DNA from: Actinomadura sp. WMMA1423
GTDB lineage: Bacteria > Actinomycetota > Actinomycetes > Streptosporangiales > Streptosporangiaceae
Direction of reading: 5' to 3'
DNA: 64,000 nucleotides
Assembly (NCBI RefSeq): GCF_006547145.1
Contig: NZ_CP041244.1
Span: 5,642,001-5,706,000 of the forward strand
Positions 59,752 through 64,000 of the stretch are shown here, piece by piece. Under the pieces are notes generated by a model, which had not been told where the DNA came from, searched no databases, and was given only the letters and a program-made list of their open reading frames with translations. Each line of letters begins with the position of its first letter. The stretch's first letter is position 1. Both the position numbers and the translations under genes were made by a program.

Positions 59752-60246
59752 ATGGACAGCAGTGCCGGACCGTTCCTGGCGATCTACCTGAACGACCATC
59801 TCGCGGGCGCGGCCGCCGGCGTGGGGAGGTCCCGCGCGCTCGCCCGGGCGCACCAGGGCAGGCCGGACGAGGAGCGGTTGCGGCGGCTGGCCGGGGACAT
59901 CGCGGCCGACCGGGGGGCGCTGCTGGCCATCATGGGCTCGCTCGGCATCCCCGTCCGCCGCTACAAGAGCCTCGTGGTGTCCGCCGCCGAGGTCGCGGGA
60001 CGGCTCAAGTTCAACGGCCGCCTGAAGGAGCGCTCCCCGCTGACCGACCTGGTGGAGTACGAGTCCCTGCGCCTGGCCGTCGAGGGCAAGGCCGCCGGAT
60101 GGCGCACGCTGCGCCTCCTCGCCGACCGGTTCCCGGACCTGGACGCGGGGGAGCTGGACACCCTGCGCGAGCGGGCCCAGAGCCAGATCACCCTCCTCGA
60201 GGAGCTCCACGAGAGCGCCGCCGCCGAGGTCTTCACCGCCGCCTGA
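59752..60246 (+). CDS. Helical protein of unknown function
   Basis: A 164-aa soluble, nearly all-alpha protein (FLAIYLNDHLAGAAAGVGRSRALARAHQG, LAGDIAADRGALLAIMGSLGIPVRRYKS, LVEYESLRLAVEGKAAGWRTLRLLADRF, LRERAQSQITLLEELHESAA). Spacing of helices and the NDHLAG start recall ferritin-like bundles, but clear ligand pairs (ExxH) are missing. GAGGA precedes the ATG. A GGGTAC promoter suggests stress control. Its last 14 bp overlap the convergent oxidoreductase gene. Confidence 0.72.
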   Translation: MDSSAGPFLAIYLNDHLAGAAAGVGRSRALARAHQGRPDEERLRRLAGDIAADRGALLAIMGSLGIPVRRYKSLVVSAAEVAGRLKFNGRLKERSPLTDLVEYESLRLAVEGKAAGWRTLRLLADRFPDLDAGELDTLRERAQSQITLLEELHESAAAEVFTAA

Positions 60247-62194
60247 CGCGCTCGCCCGCCGGGCCCGCCGCCTCGTCCGCGAGGAGGCGGGCGCGGTCCG
60301 GGGCGAGCCGCCCGTCCGCGACGACCACGGTGACAGCGCGCTCCAGCCGTTCCGGGACGGTGAGCGGCTCGTCCCACGCCAGCGCGGGCCCGACCCCCGG
60401 ATACTCGGCGACCCGGACGAACCAGGGATCGAGCCCCGTGGTCTGGACGAAGACCAGGCTCCACGCGTCGGAGGTCAGTGCGAGCCAGGGTGTGGCGCTG
60501 CCGTGCACCGCCTCTTCACCGGACGCCTCGCCGGTGAAGACGGCCAGGCCGGCGGAGCCCTTGGGGGCGCGCCAGAAGAAGCCGCCGTACCCGGCGCCCA
60601 CCCGGCCCTTGCATGCCGAGCTCTGCAGGACGAGCGGCCGCCCGGTCCGGCCGGTCAGCGTGAACGCGAAGTCCAGCGCCCACGCGCCGGACGCGATCCG
60701 CGCGGGCACGGGCCTCGCCGTCAGGGTCCGCTCGCCGGTGGCGAGGACGGTCCCGTCCGGTCCCGTCCAGTCGAGTTCCTCCGCGTAGCCGCCGTCGACG
60801 GTACGCAGCGATCGGCGCCTCTGCCGCCCGTGGTTCGCGAGCATCCGCGGCCCTTCCCCGCGCACGTAGGTGGAGCCGCCCCAGAAGTTGACGCCGTCGA
60901 CGTCGGAGATCGCGACGCCGGCCCCGAGGTGGTGGACGTGGTCGTCCGGGCGGCTCTCGGTGACGACCCTCCCGCCGAGGGTCCGGACGGGGTGCAGGTG
61001 GGGGCGCGGCGCGTCGGCGGCCTGGAGGTCGCCGCGCTCGACGTAGGCGGCCACCTCCCGCCCGCCCACTCGCAGCCCGGTCTGGGGCCAGGGTGCCCGC
61101 ACCGACCCCAGGCTGCCGGGGAAGCCCAGCTCGGAGAGCGTCTTCAGCTCCTCGGCGGCGCGCACGGCGAGGTCCTCGATACCGGGCAGGACCAGCCTGG
61201 ACGGCTCGGCCCGGACGAACCGCCCGTCGACGGGACGCGGGTCGGGGGCGAGGCGGATCGCGTCGAGCAGCCGGGTGAAGCCGCCCGTGCGCGCGAGCGG
61301 CACGAGCAGTTCGGCGCCCTCACGGACGTGCGCGATGAGGTTGTCGAGCAGGTCCGCCCGGCCGTAGCCGGTGATGACCCCGTCCGACTCGATCTCGTCG
61401 ACCGTGTAGAAGAGGCGGGCGGACCGGGCCCGGCCGTGCACGTGCAGGTAGGGCTCGGTGCGCTGGTCGGAGCACAGCGACACGGTGATCGCGATGGCGG
61501 TCCCGTCCGCGAGCCGGACCCGGGCGCTGGAGGTGTCGTCGGACTCGATCGCGTTGGCCCGGTACAGCTCGAGCTCGACTCCGGCGATCGACTCCGCCGT
61601 GTCCGCCCCCGCCACGGCAAGGGCGGTCGCCACCGCGTGGGCGAAGGGGTTGGTGAGGGCGCCGTCCATGACGTCGGCGCCGTCGAGCCTGCGGCGTCCC
61701 GCCCAGGCCGAGCGGGTGTAGTAGGCGAACGGCCGGCTCCAGGCCCCGGCCACCCCGATGCCGCGCACCGCCCCGCCGAGCAGCTCCCGGGCGGCCGGGA
61801 CCGCCTCCGAGCCGAGCGACTGGAAGCCGACCTGGCAGGCCAGCCCCGTCCGGGCCACCGCGCCCGAGATCCTCTCGAACTCCTCGACCGACGGCGCGGG
61901 CGGCTTCTCCAGGAGCACGTGCGCGCCGGCTCCGAGCGCGGCCACGGCCAGCGGGGCGTGGGTGTGGATCGGCGTGGCGATCACCGCGATCTCCGCCCCG
62001 GTCTCGCCGATCAGCGAGGGCAGGTCGGCCGACACGGGCACGCCGAGCCCGGACGGCGGCCGCAGGTCGCACACCCCCGCCAGTTCCGCCCGGCCCGCCG
62101 CGGCGAGCCGGGCGACGTTGTCCAGATGGTGCTTTCCGTAACCGTGGACCCCGGCCACGACGACCCGGACCGGCCCGTCCTCCGCGGCGGTCAT
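60233..62194 (-). CDS. Gfo/Idh/MocA oxidoreductase fused to a PmoA-type (DUF6807) domain
   Basis: A 653-aa two-domain protein. Residues ~1-370 are Gfo/Idh/MocA: VVVAGVHGYGKHHLDNVARL (Rossmann start with an atypical GxHGYG), AVIATPIHTHAPLAVAALGAGAHVLLEKPPA (the EKP motif) and the beta-sheet half. Residues ~390-650 are a PmoA/DUF6807 domain (RPHLHPVRTLGGRVVTESRPDDHVHHLGAGVAI with its His cluster, then GFFWRAPKGSAGLAVF). PmoA-like proteins are found in sugar catabolic clusters despite the name. The ATG at 62194 overlaps the stop of the enolase-superfamily gene by 4 bp. One operon with it; sugar or sugar-acid use is likely. Confidence 0.88.
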   Translation of the reverse strand: MTAAEDGPVRVVVAGVHGYGKHHLDNVARLAAAGRAELAGVCDLRPPSGLGVPVSADLPSLIGETGAEIAVIATPIHTHAPLAVAALGAGAHVLLEKPPAPSVEEFERISGAVARTGLACQVGFQSLGSEAVPAARELLGGAVRGIGVAGAWSRPFAYYTRSAWAGRRRLDGADVMDGALTNPFAHAVATALAVAGADTAESIAGVELELYRANAIESDDTSSARVRLADGTAIAITVSLCSDQRTEPYLHVHGRARSARLFYTVDEIESDGVITGYGRADLLDNLIAHVREGAELLVPLARTGGFTRLLDAIRLAPDPRPVDGRFVRAEPSRLVLPGIEDLAVRAAEELKTLSELGFPGSLGSVRAPWPQTGLRVGGREVAAYVERGDLQAADAPRPHLHPVRTLGGRVVTESRPDDHVHHLGAGVAISDVDGVNFWGGSTYVRGEGPRMLANHGRQRRRSLRTVDGGYAEELDWTGPDGTVLATGERTLTARPVPARIASGAWALDFAFTLTGRTGRPLVLQSSACKGRVGAGYGGFFWRAPKGSAGLAVFTGEASGEEAVHGSATPWLALTSDAWSLVFVQTTGLDPWFVRVAEYPGVGPALAWDEPLTVPERLERAVTVVVADGRLAPDRARLLADEAAGPAGERVRRR

Positions 62195-63234
62195 CGCACC
62201 CACCTCGTCGGGGCGCCCGTCGCGCGCAGGTCCGTCCCGGCGAACTCCACGGGCGACGGGGCGGCGAGCAGTCCGAGGTCGGTGAGCGAGGCGTCCTCGA
62301 CCAGCTCCACCATCGCGGGGTGGTGCAGCGCCAGGGCGAGCTGCCCGGACAGCTCGGTGAGCAGGTGCGGGTAGACGGGCACGTCGAAGACGCGGGCGAG
62401 GTCGGCGACGCGCAGGAACGGGGTGATCCCGCCGACCCGCACCGCGTTCGGCTGGACGACGTCGCACGCCCCCGCCGTCAGCAGGTCGCGGAAGCCGTGC
62501 GCCGTGGCGACGTTCTCCCCGACCGCGACCGGCGTGCCGATGGAGCGGCGGAGCTCCGCGTGGGCGGCGACGTCGTCGGCGGGCAGCGGCTCCTCGACCC
62601 AGAACGGGTCGAACCGCTCCAGCGCCCGCAGCGCGGTCCGCGCCCGGTGCAGGTCCCACCGCTGGTTGGCGTCGATCATCAGCGCCGTGTCCGGGCCGAT
62701 GACGTCGCGGACGGCGGCCACGCGCGCGACGTCCTCGGCGAGCGAGGGCCGGCCCACCTTGACCTTGACGGCGCGGTACCCGGCGGCGGCCCACCGCGCG
62801 GCCTGCGCGGTCAGTTCCTCCAGCGTGTAGTGCAGGTTGACGCCGCTTCCGTAGACGGGGACGCTCTCGCGCCGCGCCCCGAGCACCTCCGTCAGCGGGC
62901 GCTCGCCGCACTCCAGGTCCCACAGTGCGAGATCCACTCCGGCCATGGCGAGCGGGACGATCCCGGTCCGTCCTGCTTCGCCGAGGTGGGCCGACAGGTG
63001 GTCCCAGACGAGGCCGGGGTGCGCCGGAAGCCCGATGACCGCGTCCCGGACGTCGTGCTCCAGCAGCGCCTTGACCGCGTGCGCCCCGATCTGCGGGGTC
63101 CAGGAGATGCCGGTCCCCGAGCGTCCGTCGTCCAGCGTGAGCGTCACGACCAGGACGTGGTTGCAGGGCACGTCCGCTCCCCACGGCCTGGCCAGCGGCA
63201 CCGACCGCAGCGCGACCGACAGATCTTTGATCAT
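62191..63234 (-). CDS. Mandelate racemase/muconate lactonizing family enzyme
   Basis: A 347-aa enolase-superfamily enzyme. The barrel has YRAVKVKVG (KxK, catalytic Lys), MIDANQRWD (metal Asp), FWVEEPLPADD (Glu), VAVGENVAT (Glu) and VYPHLLTEL (His). The His/Asp/Glu set fits acid-sugar dehydratases of the mandelate racemase group (galactarate, gluconate, fuconate types). The end is typical. The ATG at 63234 has a weak ribosome site. It stands between the epimerase and fusion oxidoreductase genes, all on the minus strand, so a role in acid-sugar breakdown is likely. Exact substrate unknown. Confidence 0.92.
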   Translation of the reverse strand: MIKDLSVALRSVPLARPWGADVPCNHVLVVTLTLDDGRSGTGISWTPQIGAHAVKALLEHDVRDAVIGLPAHPGLVWDHLSAHLGEAGRTGIVPLAMAGVDLALWDLECGERPLTEVLGARRESVPVYGSGVNLHYTLEELTAQAARWAAAGYRAVKVKVGRPSLAEDVARVAAVRDVIGPDTALMIDANQRWDLHRARTALRALERFDPFWVEEPLPADDVAAHAELRRSIGTPVAVGENVATAHGFRDLLTAGACDVVQPNAVRVGGITPFLRVADLARVFDVPVYPHLLTELSGQLALALHHPAMVELVEDASLTDLGLLAAPSPVEFAGTDLRATGAPTRWVR

Positions 63235-63281
63235 TCTGGTACCCGTTCCATGGGCGACCGTCCCTTCGGGGGAGCCGGCGG

Positions 63282-64000
63282 CTAGGAGGGCTCGGTGAGT
63301 TCGGTGCGCCAGCTGCGCGCGGGCGTCCAGCCGAGCAGCCGCTCGGCCTTGGCGCAGGAGAAGGCGGGGGAGGTGCCGGTGAGGCCCTCGGCCTGCTCCT
63401 CGGCCTGCGGGACGAAGCGGGGGAGCAGTTCGGACAGCGGCTCGCGGGCCAGTGCGTCGGCCGCGCCCGCGAAGAACACCTCGCCGTTGCGCTCCAGCCG
63501 GGGAAGCCCGGTGAGCAGGGCGTCGACGAACGCGCCGGCGTCCCGGGCGTCGAGGTAGTTGAACAAGGAGGCGCCGCCGATCTCGGGCCGGTCCAGCCGC
63601 TCGCGGATCGTGTGGCCCGACTGGGTGGGGGCGCCCTCCCACTCCTCGGGCGCGACCACGAAGCAGGGACGGAACGCGGCCATCCGCGTGCCCACCGCCG
63701 AGCGCGCGAACGTCCGCACGGTCTGCTCGGCGACCAGCTTCGACAGGCTGTAGACGTTCCACGGCCGGGCCGGGTGCTCCTCGTCCAGCGGCAGGTAGTC
63801 GGGCGCCCAGCCGCCGGGCGCGCCGTAGCCCATCACCGTCGGGCTGCTGGCGACCACGAGCCTCTCCACGCCGAGCGCGACCGAGGCCGCGCACACGTTG
63901 AAGGCGAGCTGGGTGTTGACGCGGAACGTCGTGGCGTCCGTCCGGCCGAAGGGGACCGCGATGGCGGCGAGGTGGACGACCGCGTCCGGCCGGAACCGGG
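63282..64000 (-). CDS. NAD-dependent epimerase/dehydratase, 5' end outside window
   Basis: An extended-SDR enzyme, open to the right edge, so the N-terminal Rossmann motif is missing. The visible 239 codons show PDAVVHLAAIAVP, FRVNTQLAFNVCAAS, LVVASSPTVMGYG, the catalytic YSLSKLVAE (YxxxK) and SLFNYLDARDAGAFVDALLTG. The end has PSSFSCAKAERLLGW-like sequence (PAFSCAKAERLLGWTP). This is the sugar-nucleotide or uronate/aldonate dehydrogenase type. A GTG at 63896 is internal, not the start. It lies 47 bp before the mandelate racemase-type gene, probably the same operon. Confidence 0.88.
   Translation of the reverse strand, partial: RFRPDAVVHLAAIAVPFGRTDATTFRVNTQLAFNVCAASVALGVERLVVASSPTVMGYGAPGGWAPDYLPLDEEHPARPWNVYSLSKLVAEQTVRTFARSAVGTRMAAFRPCFVVAPEEWEGAPTQSGHTIRERLDRPEIGGASLFNYLDARDAGAFVDALLTGLPRLERNGEVFFAGAADALAREPLSELLPRFVPQAEEQAEGLTGTSPAFSCAKAERLLGWTPARSWRTELTEPS

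Overview
The window is about 64 kb of very GC-rich DNA with strong GC bias at third codon positions, frequent GTG starts, several start codons lying 5-8 bases after a -10-like hexamer (leaderless type), SARP- and LAL-type regulators, an ECF42 sigma factor and many secreted polymer-degrading enzymes. This points to a filamentous actinomycete. A Thermomonosporaceae/Streptosporangiales relative (for example Actinomadura) is a guess, not shown. I see no rRNA, tRNA, CRISPR array, transposase or phage gene; the window reads as chromosomal arm-type sequence rich in regulators.

Layout. 1-5.9 kb: end of an MFS transporter, a DGPF (YciI) protein coupled to its ECF42 sigma factor, a Sel1-repeat protein, an ArsR regulator with a YbaK-type deacylase, and an ADP-ribosylglycohydrolase. 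5.9-12.5 kb: cyclase-family hydrolase, VOC protein, a HEAT-repeat protein plus a MerR regulator fused to HEAT repeats behind a MerR-type promoter, a YccF membrane protein and a NarL-type two-component pair. 12.5-16.5 kb: secreted GH18 chitinase, purC and an Orn/Lys/Arg-type decarboxylase. 16.5-19 kb: stress-like set (DUF3140, MgtC, acidic small protein, hemerythrin) with GGGTAC/T promoters. 19-29.4 kb: LAL regulator, a 58-aa Cys protein, arylamine N-acetyltransferase coupled to a 1012-aa BTAD/NB-ARC regulator, divergent imine reductase, an orphan histidine kinase and an RsbW-like ATPase.

29.4-42 kb: 5'-truncated LCP gene, GlxA regulator with a DJ-1 protein, two proteins of unknown function, arginase-family enzyme, CocE hydrolase, a PETase/cutinase-like secreted esterase, a PucR regulator and a cluster of small Pro/Arg-rich proteins around a membrane protein. 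42-49.4 kb: DUF488, gdhA, a pore-loop channel, RidA/WYL divergent pair, TetR/SDR divergent pair with a duplicated operator, and a threonine-dehydratase-like PLP enzyme. 49.4-57.3 kb: ClpC-like unfoldase, CGNR regulator with a tyrosine phosphatase, GMC oxidoreductase, AA10 LPMO with GH19 chitinase, and a second YciI protein. 57.3-64 kb: two-gene metal-type permease unit, two small stress-like genes, and a sugar-acid catabolic operon running off the right edge.

Two themes tie the window together. (1) Chitin use: GH18 chitinase, LPMO and GH19 chitinase are all exported, each unit preceded by a palindrome. (2) Alternative sigma control: the two YciI genes, 56 kb apart, share an ECF42-type promoter (TGTCGA, then TTCGAC), and at least five genes have GNNT-N14-16-GGGTAC/T promoters typical of the SigB/SigF family. 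All promoter, operator and terminator calls were made by eye and are predictions.
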